Both the position numbers and the translations under genes were made by a program. A DNA stretch of 64,000 nt from Gari tellinella (lineage: Eukaryota; Mollusca; Bivalvia; Cardiida; Psammobiidae): assembly GCA_922989275.2 (NCBI GenBank), contig OV277866.1, positions 37,651,246-37,715,245 on the forward strand, given 5' to 3'. Within the stretch, counting starts at the first letter, position 1. Each line of letters opens with the position of its first letter. Positions 29,443 to 40,702 of this stretch are shown here, piece after piece. Under the pieces are notes generated by a model. It did not search any database. It was not told the DNA's origin and was given only the letters and a program-made list of their open reading frames with translations.

Positions 29443-29809
29443 GAATGATTAAAAAATTGAAACAAGGACACACAATGACAACAACCTCAATTATTGAGCA
29501 TAATCATTTACACAGCGGCTCCAATGTACAATGTCTGTACTATTCAAAAGCTCACTCTTAAGACCACAAAAATGCTTGTTTCGGACTTAGGTGACATTTA
29601 CATACAGTTTGGAGCTAGCTCAGACGAAAATGTATAACAAGACCGATAATGCGGAAGTGAATGAGTTAAAACAAACTCAGACATAAAGCTTGTGCAGGAG
29701 CTTCTTGGCTTTCTTTCATTTGTTTTAAGCAATTGCCCGTCTTAAAGCAGTAATTCAGGTTTAACAACCAGTTGACGTTAGGTTGATCGTAATAGAGTGA
29801 ATATATATA
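29443..29809. other. Caspase 3' flank
   Basis: ATTAAA lies 6 bases after the stop, too close to be a convincing polyadenylation signal, and no AATAAA follows within 300 bases. A worn alpha fragment (CATACAGTTTGGAGCTAGC, about 29602) and GCAGTAATTCAGG are present. Confidence 0.35.
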
Positions 29810-30181
29810 TACAGTGAAACCCCTCTAAACCGGACATGCGTGGGGACAACAAAAATGTCCGGTTTAAAGGGGTTTCCGATTTAGAGGGGGTTTAACTTGT
29901 TTCTAGTATGGAAGATAGCTAACCACTTAAATCAGGTTGAAAGTAAAGCAGAATGCGCCTTAAGGCGCATTCTGCTTTACTTTCAACCTGCTTTAAGCTA
30001 TCATCTGCTAGAATGTACAAACTATTTTCTTCAGTGTAAGAAACAACCAAAAAACGTAATAAGGCGTGTTGTTGGTGTAATGGGTAAAAATAAAAAGGAT
30101 TGGAAACTGGACCAAAGCTTTTGTCCGGTTTAGAGAGGATTCCGGTATTTAGAGGTTCCGGTTTAGAGGGGTTTCACTGTA
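29810..30181. mobile_element. Pogo-like MITE with beta core
   Basis: 372 bp between TA dinucleotides, with ends CAGTGAAACCCCTCTAAACC and GGTTTAGAGGGGTTTCACTG. The CCGGTTTAGAGG motif is repeated inside both ends. The centre (29927-29998) is an intact beta hairpin with apex GCGCCTTAAGGCGC. CAG ends, a TA target and CCTCTA-type terminal repeats are common among pogo-like MITEs. Confidence 0.8.
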
Positions 30182-30239
30182 GATTTTCTCACCTCTCGGA
30201 CACAGGTATCCGGAAATCAAGGGGGTGTGAATATAGTGA

Positions 30240-30393
30240 ATCTAACACCACCGTGAGTGTCAGATAAGAATATCCCACCCGAGTTTTGAAGATATTTTTG
30301 GAACACGAGGCTTTGCCGAGTGTTCCAAAAATATCTTCAAACGAGGGTGGGATATTCATCTGATACTCAACTGTGGTGTTAGGTTTATTTTCG
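30240..30393. repeat. Long imperfect palindrome
   Basis: AACACCACCGTGAGTGTCAG...GAATATCCCACCC on the left pairs with GGGTGGGATATTCATCTGAT...GTGGTGTT on the right. The apex is GGAACACGAGGCTTTGCCGA. About 150 bp can fold almost entirely. A similarly built short palindrome with arms around GAGGCTACGCCTC lies at 30695-30760. Confidence 0.7.
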
Positions 30394-30544
30394 CACCTCG
30401 TCAACCCTAAAAACGCGTTTAACTTGCTATACAGTGGCGAATTGTATTTTAAGGCGCTAATGCATGCATGACGACGTCAAAACAACAGCAATAACAACCA
30501 CTCATAAGATAGTTCCATTAGTTCGGCTTGTCTGTCCGGACAGA

Positions 30545-30592
30545 TAAGGTTTTCTTTCCCAATAAACGCGTTTACGCTAAAACTAATATGTA
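30545..30592. repeat. Fragment of family A MITE
   Basis: GGTTTTCTTTCCCAATAAACGCGTTTACGCTAAAACTA-like sequence, only the left arm, ending abruptly. From 30600 to 31370 I recognise no gene. Confidence 0.6.
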
Positions 30593-31370
30593 TTTAGGCT
30601 TTGCCTATGGACGGAAAAAAGCAAAATCATACTAATGAAAACGGGATAGATCTATCACCAGTGTGTGATCAGCGCTCTTGTACATGTATCAGTTCGTTGT
30701 GTATTCCAGATCACACTCGAGGCTACGCCTCTCGTGACTGAGATCTGGATTACACAACCGACTCGAACTTTTATTATATACCTAAATTGTTTGGGACAAG
30801 ATCTATAGATATGTTGTTAAACCAAATAATCAAATAGATCTATAAGCACCCGTGTATACAATGTTAAAAGTTAAAACTGCTCCGTACACCTATAATGCAA
30901 TCTGAAACTATTTTTGGAAGTCATATGACCACTAATAATGACGTCATTATTTATATTGATGGCGTATTGGTGATCCGTTATTTTTATCGGTTCGATTGAG
31001 AAGTAGATTTTTGTAAATAACGTTCATTTAAGCGTTTAAGGGTATGAATTGAACTGTTTGAAGCTTTGTCCTTTGGAGAAAATCATTTCAAGTGAGTGTT
31101 GGGGGTTATTCATGCTTAAAATGGTTTAAAAATAGCACCGAAATCGAAATCCCAAACGTCACGCACAACTCTTCGTAAAAGCCGTGACGTCATCATCCAA
31201 GATGTCAGCCCCCATGTTTTGTAGTTGCCTAGTTTTGAGGAAATTATTCACGCGCAAATCAAACACTTTTCAAAGTCTGTCAGTGATTGAATAAAATTGG
31301 AATACCTTTGATTTTGTCATGCATTACTTAAGAACGGAAAAAAGGCAAGCCTTTTTCCGTTTTATTTTCA

Positions 31371-31554
31371 TTGCAAACAGTTTGGAGATCAGACGCCGGG
31401 TTACCCGGCGTCTGATCAGGCTCCAAACTGTTTGCCACCAAAATCAAAAAGAATTATCAGAATCGTCCAAAAGTTGCACTTTTCTACGTTTTAGCGTTTT
31501 GCGTTTGCGTTTCGTTGCGTTTAAACCGGAAAGAATAACGTTTTCTCCACTGTA
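31371..31554. mobile_element. MITE family A, left part replaced
   Basis: Starts inside the left arm at TTGCAAACAGTTTGGAG, keeps the alpha hairpin and ends AACGTTTTCTCCACTGTA. Directly upstream is an unrelated small palindrome (AACGGAAAAAAGGC and its inverse, 31331-31361). Confidence 0.75.
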
Positions 31555-31627
31555 ACACAATTACCATTTCAAATAGTTGAAGCCAGATCAGATGCTGATG
31601 GATAATTCGGCTTCTGATTAGGCTGAA

Positions 31628-31728
31628 ACAGTGAATAAAGGGCTTCTGGGGTCTCTCTCCACCTGTTAATATTACATGTAGCTGGACATCGTGATATGAC
31701 TAAAATACTGTTGGAAGCGACGTTAAAT
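31628..31728 (+). mobile_element. SINE 3' fragment
   Basis: GGGCTTCTGGGGTC...CACCTGTTA...GCTGGACATCGTGATATGAC...ACTGTTGGAAGCGACGTTAAA corresponds to the second half of the SINE at 15712-15997. The head and tail are missing. Confidence 0.65.
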
Positions 31729-32344
31729 TATAGCACATCCAAATACAATCTGATCAGGCCAATACATTCAGTTTGTCAATCAGATTTAAATGAATCGCCT
31801 GATTCATATAGAGACTGTCATTAATATTTAACATTTTAATGAACTGCGTTTTTAAAATGAAACGAATGATGCCTTCACAAATGTAGACATACACACGTAT
31901 CTTTATCACGTGATCCCTGCTTACATGTACATGTAATACCAGCAGTGTTACTGAATATACATGAAGTACTGTAAAGAAGAATGTACTATTCCCAATAAAT
32001 CCATTTGTGCCAAAGCAATTTTTTAAGTAATGACACTTTAATAAAGTCAATGTTTTATCTAAAGGGTGCCTGGTCTAAATTTTCTTTTTCATTTTGTTTT
32101 TTACTGAAATTCCTATAAGCAAACAATTGAGTCTGATCAGACGTCGCTTACAGTTTGTCTATGCCCCTTTTATTGGACGCTAGCCACACTTATTGGTAAA
32201 GTTGTAATACATGTAGTTTGTTATGGATATACTTTTTATGATGTTCTTTTCAAACCAACGAAACTGAAGGAATCGCAATGGGATACAAATACTGAAAACG
32301 ACGTTTTTGGCCCATGTAGACATGTGCACCTTAATTGTTTGTAA

Positions 32345-32416
32345 ATCAGTCGCAAAATGTTGGAACCAGATCAGACGACGATACATCGGCGTCTGATCTG
32401 ACTCCAAACTATTTTG
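32345..32416. repeat. Alpha hairpin
   Basis: TTGGAACCAGATCAGACGAC and CGTCTGATCTGACTCCAAAC around a short AT apex. A smaller alpha trace (AGTCTGATCAGACGTCGC) is at about 32130. Confidence 0.6.
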
Positions 32417-32896
32417 CAATTAACATCTCTATTTGAAGAGCATGTTATTTAGAAAAGAATTTTAGTATCCCCGCCTATAAACATGTTTGTTTATAAACAA
32501 TTACTGACTCATAATTATATTCAGGATATTAACACATTTTGTTAAACCTCATCCGAGCTCCATGTTTTGCAAATTTGTTATGTTTATGAATATGTGTTTC
32601 TAATGTTTTATGATAACATTTAGTAAATTCGCCCCTATAACTTCAGATGGAAAATTCCAGTTTCCGATGAATAACTGACATGTTTAACTAATTATCATTG
32701 TTATGTTTTCACCGCATACTCGTACATGTATTGCAAAAGGACAAACACTGTTACGGTGTAGAACCTGATCGGAGGACTCCTGTAGAAGTACTCTGGTCTG
32801 AGTCTACATTTTTTGCAAAGGACAAGTGTATTCTACACATGTACACTATTTGTAAATTACTTGTTCATGTCTTTCTAGATGTTAATGGGTTACACC

Positions 32897-33146
32897 TACA
32901 GTGGGGAATGTGTTATTCTTTCCCAATAAACGCGTTTACGCTAAAACTATTATTTGCAGTGCAACCAGTTTGGAGCCAGATCAGACGCCGGGTAACCCGG
33001 CGTCTGATCAGGCTCCAAACTGTTTGCCACCAAGATAAACATGAAATATCAGAATTGTCCAAAAGTTGTTCTTTTCTACGTTTTAGCGCTTTGCGTTTGC
33101 GTACGTTTGCGTTTAAACGGGAAAGAATAACAGATTCTCCACTGTA
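32897..33146. mobile_element. MITE family A, intact copy
   Basis: 250 bp, termini TACAGTGGGGAATGTG and AGATTCTCCACTGTA, with a perfect apex CGCCGGGTAACCCGGCG. Orientation is opposite to the copy at 17747. Confidence 0.87.
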
Positions 33147-33575
33147 TAATAACATTCATTATAAACTCAATTCATAATATCATTGTATATACAAACTGTA
33201 TTATATAGAAATTATCATTGAAATCTCTGAATGTTGTTTCTTTGTCAACGTCCAATTGGAAGATGTACATGAATGAGCCCCCTGGTATAGTTTTTTTAAA
33301 ATAAAAAACAAAACAACACACCCCTCCCCTCGAAAAACCAAATGCCCCACCCCCATTAAATGTTCAGTTATGATAGCTTTCCTTGTCTAAAAAAAACTCT
33401 TTACGTACATAAATAGAGTAACCAGGAATGTTATTAAAATTCTTTCTCCTGAAAGTAGTATACTTAATTGTTTTCACTGCCAACGACGCAAAGAGCGACT
33501 TTGTAAACAGTCTGATTAGGATATAAACTGTTTGATACTAAGACTTGTATCGACATTTCTTCAGTCAAAGCAGCC

Positions 33576-33830
33576 TTAACCCTTTACCCAATAACCTGTT
33601 TATAACATTAAAGACCGGTGATCAATCAATTAAAGCAGGTTGAAAGTTAAGAAGAATGTGCCTTAAGGCACATTCTGCTTAACTTTCAGCCTGCTTTAAA
33701 CTACAATCTGTTAGGCTTTATAACATATTTGTTATGGTTATTGTTCATGAGAATATACACTGGAACTATTTCTTCAGCGGAGGAATAAATCAAATACGCT
33801 GAAAGTCGTTTCTATGGGGGAAAGGGTTAA
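33576..33830. mobile_element. MITE family C, copy 3
   Basis: TTAA flanks at 33576 and 33827; ends CCCTTTACCCAATAACC and GGGGGAAAGGG; beta hairpin about 33629-33702 with apex GTGCCTTAAGGCAC, where G:C to A:T changes on both arms keep the pairing. Confidence 0.78.
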
Positions 33831-33939
33831 AGCTGACTTTGCAGACGACATTTCTAATACAGTCGATATTTTAGCGGTAAGAGGGGTAAAGCAGACGATA
33901 AAACTTGGCAATGAAAGCGTACACATTTTCCCTGTAGCT

Positions 33940-34050
33940 TGCTTTTAGCATTGAAGACAGAATGATTGGCAAAAGCAGGCTGAACGTATACATGTAGCAG
34001 AACGCTTCATGGGGAGCATTGTACTTTACTTTCAATCTGCTTTAATCTAA
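33940..34050. repeat. Degenerate beta hairpin
   Basis: GCAAAAGCAGGCTGAACGTA, an apex with GCTTCATGGGGAGC, then TTTACTTTCAATCTGCTTTA. Confidence 0.55.
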
Positions 34051-34350
34051 CATCTTCACTCACATTCACTTCCGGTTCACACGTTAACCTGTGTCGTATG
34101 TAAAGTACTACTTTTGACGAAGTATTCTTAATAACTGTGACATTTCAGTCACTTCCAGAGTCTTTTACAAGAAAATATACCTAAAACACATTTAAAAAGC
34201 CGATCTAATGGCCTACATTAGCTTAGTCATTGTACCGTGTTTACTTTCGATTATTACAACCAAACCTTGAATATAACCGTATTTCAAAGTTAAAACGTGG
34301 CTCAGGAGCTTTCTGTTTTATGTTCACCTTGCTTTAAGCAGTCACCTGCC

Positions 34351-35300
34351 TTAAGGGTGTATCAATGTCATGAATTTGGGAACTTTTCAAATTATATGAA
34401 AACACTCTATGATGGTTTTGTATTGAAGAGCTATTTAAGATGAATGAAAAAATAGAAAAAGTGTACATTTTGGTGAACAACAGTTGGCTCTACGGCCATG
34501 TAAAATTTACCCCACCCACTTCCTCTTATTTTGTCCTTTTCAAACAGCCCGCTTCAATAAAACGCATTTTAAATGAAAACAAATATGATAATTTGGTTTT
34601 GTGTTATTTATTTCCTATCTATGGTAGTATTTCTTCATACAAAAACTAATTCAAGAAAAAAAAGGCACCAAATGTGAAATTTATAAAGCTCTAAATATCA
34701 TCGATATGGTACTTTTTTGTAAATTTTGTAAGGGGCGATAACTCTTTTTACTTTAATAACTCAACATTTTCAACACTGACCTTTCAATTTCTTTTCATAT
34801 TTTGAACTGCCTTAGTATGGGCTTTCATCTGGTAGAATATAAGAAAAAGTTAAATACTAGAACTATTTCATTTTCAAACTTTTTTACTTTTTTTCATAAA
34901 ATAAAAAATCTAATAAAATCATGCCCTAAATAAAGCATATTTTTGATATTCAAGGATCCATATTGTTCAAACCTGGTGCCTGCTTTGTCTAAATTTGGTT
35001 TTGATATGTGAACATACCACCATAGACATGAAATAAATAAAGAAAACCCAAATTAACATTTTTGTTTTGTTTTGAAATAGATTTTACTGAAGCTTGTACT
35101 CTGAATGGGTAAAATTTGAGAACAAAAATCCAAATTTGACATACCTTTTTCAAATCGCTGTAGCTCAAAAAAAAGGACACCACCATATATATTTTTTTTC
35201 ATTTTTTCATTCATCATAAATAGCTCTTCCAAAAAAACAATGATAGACAAAAAGTTTAATACTTTGAAAAAAATGGCTCATGACATTGATACACCCTTAA
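34351..35300. mobile_element. TTAA-flanked foldback element (piggyBac-like target)
   Basis: TTAA at 34351-34354 and 35297-35300 flanks perfect terminal inverted repeats GGGTGTATCAATGTCATGA. The arms stay loosely complementary for about 330 bp each, so similar short open frames (34440 plus, 34989 minus) appear in both. It interrupts a beta-type element: GCTTTAAGCAGTCACCTGCC lies just outside its left end. No transposase is encoded. Confidence 0.8.
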
Positions 35301-36383
35301 ACATATGATAATCAAAACAATTGTTGTAATAGAGAGGTTTTACTGTAGGTCTAATAAGTGCACATACACGGCGCTGTATATAGTAGAACTAATTTATTCA
35401 GTGGAGGAATAACGGGAAGGTGTAAAATGGTTTACTCTAAGCTACCATCTGATAGAATATGATTCTTAGGAAATATTCCTAACGGTGCATATTCATGACT
35501 AAAATGGGACTATTTTTAATTGAAGGAATGAATTGGCCCCGTTAGGAGAGATTAATTAAACAATTACGTCCAACACTTCCTATTTTGTTGTCCAATAAAC
35601 CCTATGGCGTGACTGTTTTACATGGTTTAATGTTTGGTGATAAAGTAAATACGATGTACTGTTTCAACGCACACTCAATGCAATGACATTTAAAAATTTA
35701 CGCTTATTCAAAAAAAATCTAACGGCCAGTTTGTTTTTATCTTGTAGCAAACAGTTAGAAGCCAGCTTAGTCGCCGGGTATCCCGTCTTTTTGTCATTTA
35801 TTTCATTTTATTTACGTGCTGTATTATGTTAGATCGATGATTCAAAGCAATGATCTAATATGACAGTTACCCTTTAATAGCTATGTAGATAAAGCGTATG
35901 GATTATAAACTAAAGGGCGACAACCTCCACCTTTCAATCTAATAGAAATCTATACGTGACCTACCTCCCATCATAAAAATTCTAAAACATTAACGCCCAT
36001 GGGTGTAGCTTGAAAAAATGGAAAGTCGATGCACACTTATACTTTTTTTAAAACCTATGTGTGTGCGTGCATAGTTGGGCCAATGCTCCTCTGGAAAATG
36101 TGCTATTGCTGTGGCCTTTACATTCATAACTGTAATAACTGCGGCATATTTCCGTGTCCGTGATACAAAATATCTACTAGATATAATCCGATACAAGATA
36201 CAAGAAACTTAAGTCGGATGTTTACAAACATCTACTATATAACAATGATTGAATTACATTTTATTTGACAACTTTTTTTTTAATAACACACATAGTCAGA
36301 TTTAGATCATATGACACTCCAATATTACCTATACTTAAAATGGTATCACACATGTCTGTAACATTTGTCTTGTTCAGTGTTGC
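35301..36383. other. Intergenic, worn repeats only
   Basis: Contains the right part of the interrupted beta element (to about 35500), a family H trace (AAACCCTATGGCGTGAC, about 35597) and an alpha trace (AGCAAACAGTTAGAAGCCAG, about 35746). No exon recognised. Confidence 0.4.
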
Positions 36384-36466
36384 GGTGTAGAAAACGTTAT
36401 TCTTTCCCAATAAATGCGTTTACGCTAAAACTATTATCACCTTTTCCAAACAGTTTGGAGCCAGAT
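36384..36466. mobile_element. MITE family A, left third only
   Basis: GTGTAGAAAACGTTATTC through AAACAGTTTGGAGCCAGAT, then unrelated sequence. Confidence 0.65.
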
Positions 36467-36776
36467 TTTGGATCGTGTCCTTGCACGGACCATGTGAGCG
36501 TTGAATAACATTCGTTGTTTATTTTTCATATATAACTACATGTAGTTGTATAAATAATAATTAAATCTATTATATACATATTACATATCGATGATTTATA
36601 GAGAGTTCTCAGTTAGATAGATTTGATATTGTCACTGTTGATATCATCACTACATGTAGTGATAATATCATTTTTTGTGACGTCACGTCATAATTAGTTT
36701 TGTGACGTCACGGTAATCAATTTTGTGCGTTTTTCTGTAAAAACGTCATTAATATATATATAATAAATAGAATAAT

Positions 36777-36909
36777 CAATTCCTTTGAATAGATATAAAA
36801 AATATATGACTCGAATGGGTTGTTATCTGGTTAAAATAAACTCGTCCTGCGGACAGGTTTTTTAACCAGATAACAACCCATTATCGTGATATATTTTTCA
36901 TATCAATCC
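36777..36909. repeat. Inverted repeat, about 60-bp arms
   Basis: TCCTTTGAATAGATATAAAA...GGGTTGTTATCTGGTTAAA pairs with TTTAACCAGATAACAACCC...TATCAATCCAAAGAAA. The innermost 19 bp are exact and the apex is AACTCGTCCTGCGGACAGG. TGACGTCA-like repeats (GTGACGTCACG) lie just upstream at about 36678-36712. Confidence 0.65.
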
Positions 36910-37412
36910 AAAGAAATTGCGTATCCTCTACATGTATATATAAATGAGGTATGCCACGACGTCATGCACTTATGACGTAATTACATATAGGATATTACAT
37001 AATTTATTGGATTTAAACGAGTCTTTTAGAATACGATAAAAACATGGCGTTTTTCTATAACGACGAATTTGATAAATCCAATAAGTTATGAACACAAATG
37101 TTATATTCTCTTTATAACATAACCTAGAGAAGCTGTTTCCAAGTTTTTTCGGCACTTGTTTATCGCAGCGAAGTCAAGTGAATGCTTAACGCCAACTAAG
37201 TACATGTACCAGTACACAGGAAAAAAGTTGTTCGAAATTAATTCCGTTCGCTATCATAATGTTTCTGTTATTGTACTACGCTATATGTATTAACAATTTC
37301 ATATAGAACTAATACTGATAAGTTAAACCAAAAATCTATGAATTGAATCTACATGTACATGAAAGAATGACGACGTTTGATATTGAACGCACAAAACGCA
37401 TTATAAGACTGG

Positions 37413-37662
37413 TACAGTGGAGAATCTGTTATTATTTCCCAATAAACGCGTTTACGCTTAAACTATTATTTGCAGTGCAAACAGTTTGGAGCCAGATCAG
37501 ACGACGGGTAACCCGGCGTCTGATCAGGCTCCAAACTGTTTGCCACCAAGATAAACAAGAATTATCAGAATTGTCCAAAAGTTGTTCTTTTCTACGTTTT
37601 AGTGCTTTGCGTTTGCGTACGTTTGCGTTTAAACGGGAAAGAATAACAGATTCTCCACTGTA
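37413..37662. mobile_element. MITE family A, intact copy
   Basis: 250 bp with TACAGTGGAGAATCTG ends, nearly identical to the copies at 32897 and 17747; the apex has one mismatch (GACGACGGGTAACCCGGCG). Confidence 0.87.
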
Positions 37663-37752
37663 CATCTACTTGTACCCTTGACCCATGACCATACAGCATT
37701 TTAGGGAATGGGTCAACTTTTAGAATGTTTCTCAAGTAGGTAGAGACCATCA

Positions 37753-38002
37753 TACAGTAGAGAATGTGTTATTCTTTCCCAATAAACGCGTTTACGCTAA
37801 AACGTTTATTTCCACTGCAAACAGTTTGGAGCCAGATCAGACGACGGGTAACCCGGCGTCTGCTCAGGCTCCAAACTGTTTGCCACCAAGATAAATATGA
37901 ATTGTGAGAAATATCTAAAAATTGACATTTTCTACGTTTTAGTGCTTTGCGTTTGCGTACGTTTGCGTTTAAACGGGAAAGAATAACAGATTCTCCACTG
38001 TA
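37753..38002. mobile_element. MITE family A, intact copy
   Basis: Only 90 bp from the previous copy and in the same orientation. It shares that copy's apex mismatch (GACGACGGG), so the pair may be a local duplication followed by divergence. Confidence 0.86.
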
Positions 38003-38059
38003 TGACACTTGAACAGAAACAAATTAATCCTTTTGGGGCCGAAGTCGCATAAAGTCGAC

Positions 38060-38130
38060 TTTGCAAACAGTTTTGATCCTAATCAGACGAAGCGTAAGGT
38101 GGCGTCTGATTAGGATTAAAACTAGCAAAA
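38060..38130. repeat. Alpha hairpin
   Basis: GCAAACAGTTTTGATCCTAA, apex GACGAAGCGTAAGGTGGCGTC, then TTAGGATTAAAACTAGCAAA. Confidence 0.65.
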
Positions 38131-38303
38131 CACTCTTATCGATATTTCTCAAGTCATACTACAATAAATCTAACTTTGAAACGATCTTGCAGACAACAAT
38201 ATAGAAGCAGAGGACAATATGGCGGTGAGAGGGTAAAAAACTCACGATTAATTTGGCACCGAGAGGATTAATCCGCACCACTGCTATACCTGTTTAACTG
38301 GAT

Positions 38304-38555
38304 TACAGTGGAAAAAACGATATTCTTTCCCAATAAACGCGTTTATGCCAAATCTATTATTTCCCATGCAAACAGATTGGAGCCAGATCAGACGCCGGGT
38401 AACCCGGCGTCTGATCAGGCTCCAAACTGTTTGTCCTCCAGATTAAAATCACCATTCAAAAAGGTCAAGAAGTTGTAATTTTCTTCATTTTACTACAATG
38501 CGTTTGCGTTTCGTTTGCGTTTAAATGGGAAAGAATAACGTTTTCTCCACTGTTC
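38304..38555. mobile_element. MITE family A, AACGTT-type ends
   Basis: TACAGTGGAAAAAACGAT at the left; the right end reads ACGTTTTCTCCACTGTTC, with the final A of the TA lost. The alpha apex is intact. Confidence 0.82.
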
Positions 38556-38628
38556 ACGGCGACAGGATACAGGGGAGATGACGTAATTCTTTCCCATTTA
38601 ATGGGCTTCTTTACCCAGTTACCCGTTC

Positions 38629-38843
38629 TTAACCCCTTCACTGCCATTGCGTCATCAATTTAAAACAATTGTCATCTGCTTTAATTTCTCAAATTCAATT
38701 TTAGGTTGTTTGAGTTAAGAAATATTGAAATAAGTGTCAAACAGTTTGATCCTGATTAGACGCCGCGTTACGCGGCGTCTAATCAGGACTCAAACTGTTT
38801 GCAAATAACCGTTGTACTCGGGGTTAGGCAGTAACGGGGTTAA
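38629..38843. mobile_element. MITE family G (TTAA flanks, alpha core), copy 1
   Basis: TTAA at 38629 and 38840; ends CCCCTTCACTGCC and GGCAGTAACGGGG. The centre, about 38738-38806, is an alpha hairpin with apex GACGCCGCGTTACGCGGCGTC. The tract ATTGTCATCTGCTTTAATTT precedes it. The TTAA target and CCC ends again suggest piggyBac-type mobilisation. Related copies: 57258-57475 and, more worn, 49300-49545, 62215-62418 and 62470-62756. Confidence 0.75.
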
Positions 38844-38999
38844 TGTTATCTTTAGAATATCTATTATTTAGGGTAGCGTGTCGTCTTATTTACACCACAG
38901 CATCAAACTGTTTTATTCACGTTAAAACTTTGGTATACATGTACAACTAGACACCAGCGATATTCGGTAACTTGTATCACCTTCACCTTCACATATCCC

Positions 39000-39165
39000 G
39001 TAGTCTGGAGGACCGTTGAGGCACTACAGATGACCTGGCAACCAGCTCCTTCCATTCCGTTCTGTCTTCAGCTTTCCACACCGTTTCCTTCAGACCCATG
39101 CCTGTCCAATCTGCAATGTTGTCTTCCCAACGTTTTCTCTGTCGACCTCTTTACACCGGTATAAT
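39000..39165 (-). pseudogene. LINE ORF2 C-terminal fragment
   Basis: On the minus strand the frame reads GRQRKRWEDNIADWTGMGLK, then KAEDRTEWKELVARSSVVPQ and RSSRLRD, a well-known C-terminal pattern of animal LINE ORF2 proteins. The 3' end shows GAAGGTGAAGGTGA. Nothing of the RT domain is present, so it is a 5'-truncated insertion. Confidence 0.75.
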
Positions 39166-39180
39166 AAGGGTCATTGATAA

Positions 39181-39341
39181 AAAAAAACGAAACGAAACGC
39201 AATGCAATAAAATGTATAAAACGACAGTTTTTGACTTTTTTTCATTTTGATGTGGGTAGCAATGTCTGATCTGGCTCAAAACTATTTGCAGTTGACATAA
39301 TCGTTTAAGTTTAAACGCGTTTAAAGGAGATATTTAAGTCT
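39181..39341. mobile_element. Decayed family A MITE
   Basis: AAACGAAACGAAACGCAATGC, a lost apex, ATCTGGCTCAAAACTATTTGC and AACGCGTTTAAAGGAG in the order expected for family A. The left TIR and half of the hairpin are missing. It abuts the next copy. Confidence 0.55.
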
Positions 39342-39597
39342 TTCAGTAGAGAAAACGTTATTCTTTCCCACTAAACCCAACGCGTTTGCGGCAAATCTAT
39401 TATTTCCCATGCAAGCATATTAGAGCCAGATCAGACGCCGGGTAACCCGGCGTCTGATCAGGCTCCAAACTGTTTGTCCTCCAGATTAAAATCACCATTC
39501 AGAATGGTCAAGAAGATGTAATTTTCTTCATTTAACTGTAATGCGTTTGCGTTTCGTTTGCGTTTAAACGGGAGATGATAAAGTTCTCTCCATTGTA
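39342..39597. mobile_element. MITE family A, AACGTT-type ends
   Basis: TTCAGTAGAGAAAACGTTAT and AAGTTCTCTCCATTGTA, with both ends slightly diverged; perfect apex CGCCGGGTAACCCGGCG. Confidence 0.8.
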
Positions 39598-39659
39598 AGT
39601 ATAAACGCGCTTGTACACTAACGAATTGATGTAAATTTCGAACTGAAACATGCCGCCTG

Positions 39660-40009
39660 ATCAAGCCCTCCCACAATGACTTCTTCCTTTCAACGACCCT
39701 TGCCACTGTTCACTAAACAGGACAATTATGCCTAACGCTTTTGTTACTGCAATATCGTCTGCTTAAAATTGTCATCTGCTGTTTTTTCTCAAAGTTACAT
39801 ATAAGTGGACATTTTGATAGAATAAATATAAAGACGAGTGACAAACAGCTTGAATTCAGATCAGACGCCGCGTGACGCGGCGTCTGATCTGGATTTAAGC
39901 TGCTTGCAAATATAATACAAGTCTTAATTTTCCCTCCCTATAACGACTCCCTCCGGGCAACACACTCTGTGTCTCCAATTTGGTGTCGTTGTAGAGAGAG
40001 AGTACTGTA
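39660..40009. mobile_element. MITE family B, copy 3
   Basis: The left end is worn (AAGCCCTCCCACAATGACTT); the right end AGAGAGAGAGTACTGTA is intact. The alpha hairpin at about 39840-39905 has the B-type stem CAGCTTGAATTCAGATC. A scrap of family A terminal repeat (AATAACGTCTTCTCCACTGT) follows at 40018-40039. Confidence 0.72.
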
Positions 40010-40452
40010 CTTGAAAAGAATAACGTCTTCTCCACTGTATTGAACAGACGACCATCGATTACTTTTACAGAGACTTGCAATTCACCCTTTTTCTGACTTT
40101 ATATCGTCCGCTTTGAAATTGTTGAAACAATATATGGCTTTTTTAAATATAGGAATTATGAAGGCGAGTGTCAAGCAGTTTGGATCTAGATCAGACGGTT
40201 TGCTAGCAGAAGTCATGTTGCGATCAGCTGACAAATGGTTCGCTTTTATCACGCTTAATCGTCGTTTGCTTAAAAAAATCCTCTGCAAAATCCCCTCAAA
40301 ATTAATAAGTTTAATGATTTTTGAATTGAGGAAAGTTGAATATGCGTGACAAACGCGGAGTCTTGTCTCGATTCAAATTGTTTGCAAAATGTAAGCCCAG
40401 TCGCGCTTAATATGTTCAGGGTTAAAGTAACAGACTTGTGACTAATATACTG

Positions 40453-40702
40453 TACAGTGGAGAATCTGTTATTCTTTCCCGTTTAAATGCAAACGTACGC
40501 AAACGCAAAGCACTAAAACGTAGAAAAGTAAAACTTTTGGACAATTCTGATATTTCAAGTTTATCTTGGTGGCAAACAGTTTGGAGCCTGATCAGACGCC
40601 GGGTTACCCGGCGTCTGATCTGGCTTCAAACTGTTTGCACTGCAAATAATAGTTTTAGCGTAGACGCGTTTATTGGGAAAGAATAACAGATTCTCCACCG
40701 TA
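40453..40702. mobile_element. MITE family A, intact copy
   Basis: 250 bp in the same orientation as 17747; right end GATTCTCCACCGTA has one change. Confidence 0.86.
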
